Assembly (NCBI GenBank): GCA_036660615.1
Contig: JAVXAG010000099.1
Coordinates: 1-6,649 of the forward strand
Direction of reading: 5' to 3'
DNA from: JAVXAG01 sp036660615
GTDB taxonomy: Bacteria; Bacillota; Clostridia; Peptostreptococcales; Anaerovoracaceae
DNA length: 6,649 nt
Shown here piece after piece: positions 1-6,476 of the stretch. A program made the position numbers and the translations under genes. Each line of letters opens with the position of its first letter. Positions within the stretch are counted from its first letter, which is position 1. The notes below the pieces were generated by a model that saw only the letters and a list, made by a program, of their open reading frames with translations, did no database searches and was not told the DNA's origin.

Positions 1-7
1 TGCTCAT

Positions 8-41
8 AAAAACAAGAGGCAGTCTTAACTAAGACTACCCC
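8..41 (-). terminator. Intrinsic terminator after the SASP gene, possibly bidirectional
   Basis: Read on the minus strand, GGGGT-AGTCTTA, a two-base loop and TAAGACT-GCCTC form a stem of about 12 bp (7 perfect inner pairs at 21-27/30-36, then mostly G-C with two G-U wobbles). TTGTTTTTA follows. This is a textbook Rho-independent terminator 28 bp past the SASP stop codon. On the plus strand the same stem is followed by a T-run at 44-48, so it could also stop a convergent transcript entering from the left edge. Confidence 0.88.
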
Positions 42-68
42 CGTTTTTAGATTTTATCCAATTGTCTC

Positions 69-269
69 TTATTTTCCTGATAACTGTTGTTCTGCCATCT
101 CAACTAGTCTTTTAGTCATATAACCTCCAACGTAGCCGTTCTGTCTAGCAGTAAGGTTTCCCTTATCAGTTGCTTCGTAATTTGAAAGACCTAATTCATT
201 GGCAACTTCTGTTTTCAAATTGTTTAATGCAGGCTTTGCATTAACGTTCATCTTTTGTTGTAAATTCAT
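69..269 (-). CDS. Alpha/beta-type small acid-soluble spore protein (SASP)
   Basis: This 66-residue protein belongs to the alpha/beta SASP family. These proteins coat DNA in the dormant spore core, protect it from UV and heat damage, and are degraded by the GPR protease at germination. Visible family signatures are KTEVANELGL (residues 19-28), which contains the likely GPR cleavage site after Glu21, and GNLTARQNGYVGGYMTKRLV (37-56), the conserved DNA-binding part. Length is normal for the family. ATG at 269 is chosen because AGGAGGT ends 7 nt upstream. An in-frame GTG at 278 lies inside that Shine-Dalgarno sequence and so is not a credible start. The gene lies 91 bp after recG in the same direction and is followed by a strong terminator, so it is probably monocistronic and expressed late in the forespore. 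VGGY replaces the more usual VGGE. Which ssp paralogue it is cannot be told. Confidence 0.95.
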   Translation of the reverse strand: MNLQQKMNVNAKPALNNLKTEVANELGLSNYEATDKGNLTARQNGYVGGYMTKRLVEMAEQQLSGK

Positions 270-293
270 TTTGTTCACCTCCTATTACGATAT

Positions 294-324
294 TAATTTA
301 ACCACAGGAGGGACTTTGTATTCG
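294..324 (-). promoter_or_regulatory. Possible sigma-G forespore promoter for the SASP gene
   Basis: On the minus strand a -35 CGAATAC (318-324) contains the GAATA core of sigma-G promoters. It is followed after 17 bp by TAAATTA (294-300), which matches the sigma-G -10 CATACTA at four of seven positions. The predicted start lies about 18 nt before the ATG at 269, enough to include the ribosome binding site. Sigma-G control is known for SASP genes in Bacillus and Clostridium. The site itself is inferred from a partial match. Confidence 0.4.
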
Positions 325-360
325 ATGTAATTATTTCATATGTTGGTTTGTTTTGGCAGT

Positions 361-2403
361 TTATAATTCAAGCTTTATTTCATCACCAAACATGACTTTT
401 ACTCTGTTCTTTAAAGGTAAATTTTCTTTTTTTGAAAGAGAATTATCATCCTTCAAAATATCAATTGCCTCAACCTTTGTTTTCTCCAAAATATCAACAT
501 GTCTAATCAAATCAGTAATGTGCATCTCTGGGAGTCCATGCTGCCTAGTTCCAAACATTTCCCCAGGGCCTCTTAATCTAAGGTCAGCTTCGGCTATTTC
601 AAATCCATTTTGTGTATTACACATAGTTTGGTTTCTTTCCATAGCCAAACTTGATTCATTGTGACATATAAGGAAACAATACGATTGGTCTTCTCCCCTG
701 CCTACTCTACCTCTAAGTTGATGAAGCTGCGCCAGCCCAAACCTTTCACAGTTTTCAATAATCATAATTGTTGCGTTTGGTACATTAATTCCAACTTCTA
801 TAACTACCGTAGAAACAAGGACATCAATTTTACCTTCTGCAAATTCTTTCATAGTCAAATCTTTTTGCTCCTGCTTCATTGCCCCATGAATCAAAGCGAT
901 TTTTCTATTTTTAAACTTATGAGTAATTTCTTCAAAGAGTTCCTCCGCAGACTTCGCGTCGATTTTTTCCGACTCTTCAATCAAAGGTGCTACTACATAT
1001 ATCTGTTTCTTCTTTTCTATTTCCTTTTTTGCAAAATCATAAATTTGATTCCTATTTTCGGGATTTCCCTGAATTGTTTTTATAACTTTTCTTCCTATAG
1101 GCATAGTATCAATTACAGAAATGTCCAAATCTCCATAAATTATAACAGCCAACGTTCTAGGAATTGGAGTTGCAGTCATTACAATTACATTAGGGTTGTC
1201 CCCCTTTTGTGATAAAAGACTTCTTTGATTAACTCCAAATCTATGTTGCTCGTCCGTAATAACAAGACCTAAATTTTTAAAAATCACATTGGGCTGTATA
1301 ACCGCATGAGTTCCAACCAAAATTTGAATTTCTCCACTTTCAAGCTTAGTAATAGTATCTCTTTTTTCTGCTGCTTTCATACTGCTGCACAAAAGTCCCA
1401 CATTTATATTAAACTTTTCAAAATCCTTAGTAAGTGACTGAAAATGCTGTTTTGCCAAAAGTTCTGTAGGTGCCATCATAACCGATTGGTATCCTTCCTT
1501 TAATGAAACATACATTGCCAGTTGAGCAATGACCGTTTTACCAGAGCCAACATCACCTTGAATCAATCTATTCATAATTTTATTAGATTGCAAATCAGTC
1601 TTTATTTCTTCCCATACTTTTTTTTGGCCACTAGTCAATTCAAAAGAAAGACTGTCTATAAATTCATTATCACAACTTACATCATTTATTGCTATCCCTT
1701 GTTGTCCATTTGATTGGCAATGCATAAACTGTAAACCAGTTTCCAAAGTTAGCAACTCCTCAAATACCAATCTGAATTTCCCTTGCAAAACACTTTGTTT
1801 TTCTTTAGGAAAATGTATATTTTGCACAGCATAAGCTGGCCCGCAAAGTCGATTCCTTTTGACTATTTCTTCAGGTAACCACTCATCCAACTCCTTTGCC
1901 AAATCCTGAACCTGACCTTGCCATTTTCTCATTTCATTTTGAGAAATCCCTTCAGTTATTGGATAAATAGGTATTATCCCTCTAATATCGTCTTTGTCAC
2001 CTAACTTATGAAATTCTGGATGAACTATCTGTCGCCTGTTGAGATTTTCTTGGATTTTCCCATAAAAAGTATAGCTTTCCCCTATTTTAAAAGCCTCAAC
2101 AATATATTTTCCATTAAAAAAAACAACCTCCAAAATTTCTGTTTCATCAGTTACCAGTAATTTTAGCAATTTGTTCTTTTTGTATGGGTTACCATCATAT
2201 ACCTTTGACAACACTTTTGCACAAATCAAATACTCTTTCCCATATTCTGTATTTCTTATAGGCGTAGTGCTTCGTCTATCTTCATACTTTCTTGGGAAAA
2301 AATAAAGCAAATCTTCCAAAGTATTTATATTAATTTTTTTTAGTATCTCTTGTTTTTTAGGTCCAACACCTTTTAGTGCGGAAATACTATCACTTAAATT
2401 CAT
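361..2403 (-). CDS. recG: ATP-dependent DNA helicase RecG
   Basis: RecG is a superfamily 2 double-stranded DNA translocase that regresses stalled replication forks and processes branched intermediates in recombination and repair. The 680-residue product has the normal length. Residues 1-40 include a helix-hairpin-helix-like LKGVGPKK segment, and the wedge/OB-fold domain follows (roughly 60-150). Helicase motifs are intact: Walker A GDVGSGKT (283-290), APTELLAKQH (motif Ia), DEQHRFG (384-390), TATPIPR (410-416), STVVIEVGINVPNA (motif V) and QLRGRVGRG (562-570). The RecG-typical C-terminal LRLRGPGEMFGTRQHG starts at 608. ATG at 2403 is preferred, with GAGG about 12 nt upstream. An in-frame TTG at 2436 would enlarge the overlap with the asp23 gene. 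The start lies inside the end of the asp23-family gene (14-bp overlap), implying co-transcription and translational coupling. No terminator is evident directly after recG. Confidence 0.97.
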   Translation of the reverse strand: MNLSDSISALKGVGPKKQEILKKININTLEDLLYFFPRKYEDRRSTTPIRNTEYGKEYLICAKVLSKVYDGNPYKKNKLLKLLVTDETEILEVVFFNGKYIVEAFKIGESYTFYGKIQENLNRRQIVHPEFHKLGDKDDIRGIIPIYPITEGISQNEMRKWQGQVQDLAKELDEWLPEEIVKRNRLCGPAYAVQNIHFPKEKQSVLQGKFRLVFEELLTLETGLQFMHCQSNGQQGIAINDVSCDNEFIDSLSFELTSGQKKVWEEIKTDLQSNKIMNRLIQGDVGSGKTVIAQLAMYVSLKEGYQSVMMAPTELLAKQHFQSLTKDFEKFNINVGLLCSSMKAAEKRDTITKLESGEIQILVGTHAVIQPNVIFKNLGLVITDEQHRFGVNQRSLLSQKGDNPNVIVMTATPIPRTLAVIIYGDLDISVIDTMPIGRKVIKTIQGNPENRNQIYDFAKKEIEKKKQIYVVAPLIEESEKIDAKSAEELFEEITHKFKNRKIALIHGAMKQEQKDLTMKEFAEGKIDVLVSTVVIEVGINVPNATIMIIENCERFGLAQLHQLRGRVGRGEDQSYCFLICHNESSLAMERNQTMCNTQNGFEIAEADLRLRGPGEMFGTRQHGLPEMHITDLIRHVDILEKTKVEAIDILKDDNSLSKKENLPLKNRVKVMFGDEIKLEL

Positions 2404-2800
2404 TCTTTCTGACAACCTCAATTTCTCTCTTTGCAATTAGTCTGGATTTTACTCCGACAACAACAATGGTAACTTCGTTTGGATACTCTCCAGTTGTACT
2501 CTTTATCTTTTCAAATATAGAATCCATTATTATATCAGTTATTGATTTTATACTGGCTCCAAATTTTGTTATGATATAAAATCTTAGTTCAAAATTATTG
2601 TCTTGATCTTTTCCTTTTACTTCGACTGTACTAGCAAAATCCGACAAATTGAATTTCCACTCGTTGCCTATCTGCTTTCCTTTTTTTGTGGCTGGCCAAA
2701 CTCTGCCTCTGCATAGCTCCAAGCTATCCTTTATGATCTGAGCAAAGACATTATTTGAAATGCTAATTTTCCCTAATTCATTATTTTTTTCAAGTAGCAT
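2390..2800 (-). CDS. Asp23/Gls24 family envelope stress protein (YloU-like)
   Basis: The 136-residue product fits the Asp23/Gls24 family (DUF322), small proteins linked to envelope stress and, in Staphylococcus, to a membrane-attached complex. Evidence is the N-terminal GKISISNNVFAQII (10-23), the central strand-rich ELRFYIITKFGASI (71-84), the helix ITDIIMDSIFEKIKSTTG (87-104) and the closing EVTIVVVGVKSR (109-120). Residues 33-55 (WPATKKGKQIGNEWKFNLSD) differ from the usual glycine-valine segment, so it is a divergent member. There is no signal peptide or membrane helix. ATG at 2800 is chosen because GGGGAGG sits 6 nt upstream; ATG 2815 and TTG 2818 lie at or upstream of that site. It heads an operon with recG. 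In B. subtilis yloU sits in the same neighbourhood, beside rpmB and upstream of yloV and recG, which supports the assignment. The precise cellular role is unknown. Confidence 0.85.
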   Translation of the reverse strand: MLLEKNNELGKISISNNVFAQIIKDSLELCRGRVWPATKKGKQIGNEWKFNLSDFASTVEVKGKDQDNNFELRFYIITKFGASIKSITDIIMDSIFEKIKSTTGEYPNEVTIVVVGVKSRLIAKREIEVVRKNEFK

Positions 2801-2828
2801 GGTTTTCCTCCCCATCAATTCTACTTAT

Positions 2829-2834
2829 ATTGTA
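2829..2834 (-). promoter_or_regulatory. Likely -10 element for the asp23-recG operon
   Basis: On the minus strand TACAAT lies about 29 nt before the asp23 ATG, preceded by TATGG but without a recognisable TTGACA at the right distance. It is the best sigma-A -10 in the 89-bp gap between the two divergent start codons (2801-2889), and it overlaps a plus-strand TTGTAC that could be a -35 for the small membrane-protein gene. The two divergent units may therefore compete for polymerase. Confidence 0.4.
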
Positions 2835-2846
2835 CCATAAATTTGT

Positions 2847-2875
2847 AACATATATATGATATTTTTCATAATGTA
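2847..2875 (+). promoter_or_regulatory. Possible sigma-K (mother-cell) promoter for the small membrane protein
   Basis: The plus strand reads AACA (2847-2850), 16 bp, then CATAATGTA (2867-2875), fitting the B. subtilis sigma-K pattern mACm-N16-CATAnnnTA. Against it, the implied start point near 2881-2883 would clip the Shine-Dalgarno sequence, and this AT-rich stretch can yield such matches by chance. A sigma-A alternative (TTGTAC at 2830-2835 with TATATG or TATGAT near 2853-2860) is also weak. Confidence 0.25.
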
Positions 2876-2889
2876 TTGAGGGTGAGATT

Positions 2890-3087
2890 ATGAATAAAAA
2901 TTATATGAATAATAACAACTGTAGAAAGAAAAAATTTTGTTGGATATACAAAGAAGCCAAAGACGTAGGTTTTGTTCTAGTTGTCTTTGGCATAGTTACC
3001 ATATGTGCATTTTTCCTACCTCCAAAAGCGTGGATTTTGCTTCTAGGCGGAGTTTTAGTCTTTTGTGGTATTCAGTTACTTAAATAA
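2890..3087 (+). CDS. Small two-helix membrane protein of unknown function
   Basis: I do not recognise a named family. The 65-residue product has a polar, Asn- and Lys-rich N-terminus (1-24, with four consecutive Asn and cysteines at 11 and 17). Two hydrophobic helices follow at about 26-43 and 47-64, joined by a short FLPPKAW turn, and the chain ends in Lys. The turn and Gly-rich second helix (LLLGGVLVFCGIQLL) resemble the many small uncharacterised membrane proteins of Clostridia. The ATG is well placed behind GAGGGTGAG (2878-2886), which argues for a real gene. It is the only plus-strand gene here, divergent from asp23 and convergent with rpmB. By the positive-inside rule the basic N-terminus should be cytoplasmic, giving a hairpin with both ends inside. 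A sporulation role is possible only if the sigma-K-like promoter is real. Confidence 0.8.
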   Translation: MNKNYMNNNNCRKKKFCWIYKEAKDVGFVLVVFGIVTICAFFLPPKAWILLLGGVLVFCGIQLLK

Positions 3088-3108
3088 CCAAATTTAAAAA
3101 TGGGTAAT

Positions 3109-3133
3109 AAAAAAGACCCACTCTGCAGGTCTT
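3109..3133 (-). terminator. Intrinsic terminator of rpmB
   Basis: On the minus strand AAGACC (3133-3128), a 9-nt loop and GGTCTT (3118-3113) form a 6-bp stem that runs straight into TTTT (3112-3109). It begins 12 nt after the rpmB stop codon. On the plus strand the stem is followed only by GTTTACT, so it is a poor terminator for the convergent small membrane-protein gene. Confidence 0.75.
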
Positions 3134-3144
3134 GTTTACTAAAA

Positions 3145-3336
3145 TTAAATGGCACGGTTTGCTTTATTTGATCTTATACATCTTGTGCATACGTTAGCTT
3201 TTCTAACTGAACCGTTTTCTTCAACTCTTACAGTCTGAATGTTAGCGTTCCACTTTCTTCTTGTGTGTCTGTTTGAGTGGGATACATTATTCCCTGATAC
3301 TTGACCTTTACCGCAAATCTCACATTTTCTTGACAT
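3145..3336 (-). CDS. rpmB: 50S ribosomal protein L28 (zinc-binding C+ form)
   Basis: L28 (bL28) is a small protein of the large ribosomal subunit. The 63-residue product has the normal length and shows the family sequence: CEICGKG at the N-terminus, SHSNRHTRRKWNANIQ (19-34), then VCTRCIRSNK. Cysteines 5, 8, 50 and 53 form two CxxC pairs, so this is the zinc-ribbon C+ version; many bacteria replace it with a cysteine-free C- paralogue under zinc limitation. ATG at 3336 is backed by AAGGAGGTG, 7 nt upstream, one of the strongest ribosome binding sites in the window. It is flanked by its own promoter and terminator and so is probably monocistronic. In B. subtilis rpmB is divergent from yloU; here it points the same way as the asp23 gene, with a small plus-strand gene between them. 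Confidence 0.97.
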   Translation of the reverse strand: MSRKCEICGKGQVSGNNVSHSNRHTRRKWNANIQTVRVEENGSVRKANVCTRCIRSNKANRAI

Positions 3337-3389
3337 CTACCGCACCTCCTTTTAATATCTTAAGCTTTTAGCATTTATTTTTCTTTGTC

Positions 3390-3405
3390 TGTTCACATTC
3401 GAACA
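3390..3405. repeat. Inverted repeat at the predicted 5' end of the rpmB mRNA
   Basis: TGTTC (3390-3394) and GAACA (3401-3405) form a 5-bp inverted repeat with a 6-bp centre. It lies immediately downstream of the predicted rpmB -10, so it spans roughly +1 to +16. It could be a repressor operator or a small hairpin at the mRNA 5' end. The half-site order is opposite to that of a Firmicute LexA box (GAAC...GTTC). No known regulator is recognised. Confidence 0.4.
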
Positions 3406-3411
3406 AGCGAT

Positions 3412-3441
3412 ATTATATCACAACATCATGTATTATTACAA
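3412..3441 (-). promoter_or_regulatory. Sigma-A promoter of rpmB
   Basis: On the minus strand TTGTAA (3436-3441), an 18-bp spacer and a perfect TATAAT (3412-3417) precede rpmB. The predicted start near 3405 gives a leader of about 70 nt. It lies 85 bp past the nrdG stop codon, so rpmB need not rely on nrdDG transcription. The rest of this gap (3442-3526) shows no convincing terminator for nrdG. Confidence 0.65.
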
Positions 3442-3526
3442 GAGTTTTTTTTAAATTATCGTTATATTATGGTTTTATTTATTAAAGCACCCTTTTCACC
3501 ACCATTTGGCAGTATATATCGGGTTT

Positions 3527-4051
3527 TTATTGATAATCTGGCACCAAGAAAATTTCTCCCGTTTCCCTCGTTTTTGCCATATCAATAACTCTTTGGTTCT
3601 TACTTCCTCTAAAAAGCAAGGTCAAATCTCTTAAATCTGCTTGATATTTACCATCTATTAGAGTATCAACCAAACTAAGAAGACCTTTTAAGGCTTCATT
3701 TGTCTTTTGCATTTCAAGAAGTTCTTCATAAGTATAACCGCTAAACAATATAATATCAAGGCTTCTTTCTTTTATTTTTTTTGCAAGAGCGTAAAACCCT
3801 TCAGGTTGGCAAACTGGTTCACCCCCACTAAATGTAACTCCCGAAAGTAAAGGATTTTGATCGATAGCCTGTACGATTTTATCAATTTGACAATCATAAC
3901 CTCCAGAAAAATCGTGAGTTTCAACGTTGTGGCACCCCACGCATTTATGAGGACAACCCTGACAAAAGACTACAAATCTTATGCCAGGACCATCTACAAT
4001 TGACTCTCTTACAATTCCCGCTATTCTAATACTATCTTTTTCTTCTATCAT
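3527..4051 (-). CDS. nrdG: Anaerobic ribonucleotide reductase activating protein (radical SAM)
   Basis: NrdG is a radical-SAM activase. Its 4Fe-4S cluster reductively cleaves S-adenosylmethionine, and the resulting 5'-deoxyadenosyl radical abstracts a hydrogen from the C-terminal glycine of NrdD. The 174-residue product has the usual length. It shows DGPGIRFVVFCQGC (20-33), the cluster motif C33-x3-C37-x2-C40 in CPHKCVGCHN, and the SAM-binding SGGEP (75-79). Cys30 precedes the cluster motif. ATG at 4051 overlaps the nrdD stop in an ATGA arrangement (4048-4051), typical of translational coupling, and only a weak Shine-Dalgarno sequence lies upstream. The partner gene next door rules out pyruvate formate-lyase activase as the better call. 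No clear intrinsic terminator follows. Confidence 0.95.
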   Translation of the reverse strand: MIEEKDSIRIAGIVRESIVDGPGIRFVVFCQGCPHKCVGCHNVETHDFSGGYDCQIDKIVQAIDQNPLLSGVTFSGGEPVCQPEGFYALAKKIKERSLDIILFSGYTYEELLEMQKTNEALKGLLSLVDTLIDGKYQADLRDLTLLFRGSKNQRVIDMAKTRETGEIFLVPDYQ

Positions 4052-6393
4052 AATACTTCGTAGCCTTTGCTCATATCGTGCTTAACTCTATCTTTTTCTT
4101 CTGATGATTTAGCATTGTTCCAATTATCCATTGTACCTACAAGGTAACCAGTAATTCTTCTAATTCTCTCAAATCCAATATCGCCGTCTTCTTCTGTTCT
4201 CCCACAAGAAGGACATTCATTGTCGATGATTCCAGTATATCCACAGCAAGGATCTCTATCTACTGGGTGATTTATTGAGCCGTAACCGATTCCACTTTCT
4301 TTCATGCATCTAACTACTCTCTCAAAAGCATCAAGGTTCTTTAGTGGATCTCCATCAAGTTCAACGTATGAAATATGACCACCGTTTGTAAGCGCATGGT
4401 ATGGTGCTTCTAGCTTGATTTTATCAAAAGCATTAATATCATAATATACTGGAATATGGAAACTATTTGTGTAATAATCTCTGTCTGTAACGCCTTCAAT
4501 TACTCCAAACTTTTCTCTGTCAATCTTGACAAATCTACCAGATAAGCCTTCTGCTGGTGTTGCAATTAACGACCAGTTAAGCTTTGTTCTCTCTGCTTCT
4601 TCGTCCATTCTTTTTCTCATATATCCGATTATATCAAGACCTAGCGCCTGAGCTTCCTTTGTTTCGCCATGGTGTGAACCAATCAAACACTTTAGACATT
4701 CAGCAAGTCCAATAAATCCAACTGTCAAAGTACCATGTTTTATTACTTCCTCTATAGAATCGTCAACTCCAAGTTTTTCTGAGTCAAGCCATACTCCTTG
4801 TCCCATTAAGAATGGGAAGTTTCTTACTTTTTTCATTGCTTGAATTCTAAAACGCTCATTTAATTGACCGATTGCAATATCTATAACTCTATCAAGACCT
4901 TCAAAGAAAGTATCAATATTATGGTTAGCTTTTATTGCAAGTCTAGGTAAATTAACTGATGTAAATGAAAGATTACCTCTACCAGTAACGATTTCTCTAC
5001 TTGGATCATAAACATTTGCTATTACTCTAGTTCTGCAACCCATATATGCACACTCTGTTTCTGGATGTCCAGGTTTGTAGTATGGAATATTAAATGGTGC
5101 ATCTATAAATGAAAAGTTAGGGAATAATCTCTTTGCTGAAACTTTGCAAGCAAGTTTAAACAAATCATAGTTAGGATCCTCAGGATTATAGCTAACTCCC
5201 TCTTTTACTTTGAATATCTGAATTGGGAATATTGGTGTTTCACCATTTCCAAGGCCAGCTTCTGTTGCCTTCATTACACTTTCCATAACTAGTCTGCCTT
5301 CTGGAGATGTATCAGTACCATAGTTAATTGAACTAAACGGTACCTGTGCACCTGCTCTTGAATGCATAGTGTTTAAGTTATGAACCAAAGCTTCCATAGC
5401 CTGATATGTTTTTCTTTTGATTTCTGTATCTGCAAACTTAGTAGCTCTATCCTGCATCTTCTTTGCTTCTTCTTCTGATACTATTTTTTTAAGTTCTTCT
5501 AATTCAAGTTCTTTGTAATTGTTATCCCATAACATACAAGGACATACATTGTAATCTGCTTCGATTTTCTTTCCCATAGTTTTGGCTATTTCCACGCCAT
5601 CTTCTATATCTTGCAAGAAATCTAACATCTTGCCTAGGTTTGTCCAATAAAGCTTCTTGTAAGTCTTTTTAACTCCTGGAGCCATACCATAATCAAAATT
5701 AGGAACTGATTGTCCGCCATGTTGGTCGTTTTGGTCTGACTGAATTGCAATACATGCAAGTGCAGAGTAGCTCTCTATGTCGTTAGGCTCTCTCAAATGT
5801 CCATGTCCTGTTGAAAAACCGTCTTTTAATAATGACACCAAATCTATTTGGCAACAAGTCATAGTAAGTGTATAGAAGTCCATATCGTGGATATGAATAT
5901 CTCCTGATTCATGAGCTTTTGAGAATTTAGGATCAATGACATACATCTTATAAAACTCTTTTGCTCCTTCTGAACCATATTTCAACATAGTTCCCATAGC
6001 TGTATTGCCATCTATATTAGCGTTTTCACGTTTTATTTCATTATCTTTTGCGTCTTTAAAAGTAAGATCTTCATAAATTCTCATTAATTTAGTATTCATT
6101 TCTCTTACTCTGGTACGCTCTGCACGATAAAGAATGTATTCTTTTGCAGTACGAGCATGTCCGTCTTCAATCAAGATTTTTTCTACAGCATCTTGAATCT
6201 GTTCAATTGTAGGCGTATTATTGTGGCAAACTTCCAACAAATACAATTCGACTTGTTTTGCTAGATAAACAGCCATTTCTTTATTCTTACCACCTAATAC
6301 TTGTGCTGCTTTGAATATTGCATCAGCTATTTTATCTACATCAAAATCTACTATTCTTCCGTCCCTTTTTACAATTCTAAGTATGTTGTCCAT
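4048..6393 (-). CDS. nrdD: Anaerobic (class III) ribonucleoside-triphosphate reductase
   Basis: This enzyme makes dNTPs from NTPs without oxygen, using a glycyl radical. The 781-residue product starts with an allosteric ATP-cone (about 3-93: IVKRDGRIVDFDVDKIADAI). In the catalytic domain MGCRTRV carries the presumed thiyl-radical Cys453, SVNLPR carries Asn481, and CCQIDL (180-185) supplies a second active-site cysteine. That combination fits the formate-dependent NrdD type (inference from family knowledge). The C-terminal RRITGYLVG places the radical on Gly749. The zinc site just before it is unusual, with adjacent Cys716-Cys717 and then C727-x2-C730. ATG at 6393 has AAGGA 8 nt upstream. It is the first gene of an nrdDG operon with a consensus promoter, an NrdR-type box in the leader and a Fur-like box upstream of the -35. 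The reading frame is intact. Confidence 0.97.
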   Translation of the reverse strand: MDNILRIVKRDGRIVDFDVDKIADAIFKAAQVLGGKNKEMAVYLAKQVELYLLEVCHNNTPTIEQIQDAVEKILIEDGHARTAKEYILYRAERTRVREMNTKLMRIYEDLTFKDAKDNEIKRENANIDGNTAMGTMLKYGSEGAKEFYKMYVIDPKFSKAHESGDIHIHDMDFYTLTMTCCQIDLVSLLKDGFSTGHGHLREPNDIESYSALACIAIQSDQNDQHGGQSVPNFDYGMAPGVKKTYKKLYWTNLGKMLDFLQDIEDGVEIAKTMGKKIEADYNVCPCMLWDNNYKELELEELKKIVSEEEAKKMQDRATKFADTEIKRKTYQAMEALVHNLNTMHSRAGAQVPFSSINYGTDTSPEGRLVMESVMKATEAGLGNGETPIFPIQIFKVKEGVSYNPEDPNYDLFKLACKVSAKRLFPNFSFIDAPFNIPYYKPGHPETECAYMGCRTRVIANVYDPSREIVTGRGNLSFTSVNLPRLAIKANHNIDTFFEGLDRVIDIAIGQLNERFRIQAMKKVRNFPFLMGQGVWLDSEKLGVDDSIEEVIKHGTLTVGFIGLAECLKCLIGSHHGETKEAQALGLDIIGYMRKRMDEEAERTKLNWSLIATPAEGLSGRFVKIDREKFGVIEGVTDRDYYTNSFHIPVYYDINAFDKIKLEAPYHALTNGGHISYVELDGDPLKNLDAFERVVRCMKESGIGYGSINHPVDRDPCCGYTGIIDNECPSCGRTEEDGDIGFERIRRITGYLVGTMDNWNNAKSSEEKDRVKHDMSKGYEVL

Positions 6394-6437
6394 TGTTAAA
6401 ATCCTTCTTTCATCTTCTTTCTCGCTTTAACGTGTAA

Positions 6438-6453
6438 GCACTATATATAGTAC
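6438..6453. promoter_or_regulatory. NrdR box in the nrdD leader
   Basis: GCACTATATATAGTAC contains the perfect 12-bp palindrome ACTATATATAGT (6440-6451). It agrees with the NrdR consensus ACACTATATATAGTGT at 13 of 16 positions, differing only in the outermost bases. NrdR is the universal bacterial repressor of ribonucleotide reductase genes and senses ATP/dATP through its own ATP-cone. The box lies about 17-32 nt downstream of the predicted start point, where bound repressor would block early transcription. Confidence 0.85.
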
Positions 6454-6476
6454 ATTTTTTTATTTTCATTATTAAA

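Noticed and set aside
279..360. Intrinsic terminator between recG and the SASP gene
   Set aside because: The CCTCCTGTGG region offers only short, poorly matched pairing and no following T-run.
353..664. Plus-strand open frame of 103 codons over the recG 3' end
   Set aside because: It is antisense shadow of recG, has no family signature, and its serine/phenylalanine-rich composition reflects reversed codons.
661..1212. Plus-strand open frame of 183 codons inside recG
   Set aside because: It is antisense to an intact, motif-complete recG. Its product is Phe-, Tyr- and Asn-rich low-complexity sequence typical of a shadow frame, with no ribosome binding site.
2376..2579. Plus-strand open frame across the asp23-recG junction
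   Set aside because: It lies opposite two well-supported genes and has no convincing start signal.
3390..3405. LexA (SOS) box near rpmB
   Set aside because: The half-sites are in the order GTTC...GAAC, opposite to the Firmicute LexA consensus, so LexA binding is not supported.
3482..3526. In-frame continuation of nrdG for 14 codons past its stop, suggesting an extension or read-through
   Set aside because: The protein already has normal NrdG length and a natural end, and a short open run is expected by chance. Without conservation data there is no case for stop-codon recoding.
3385..3588. Plus-strand open frame across the rpmB-nrdG gap
   Set aside because: It begins with TTG without a ribosome binding site, overlaps the rpmB promoter and the nrdG 3' end, and shows no domain.
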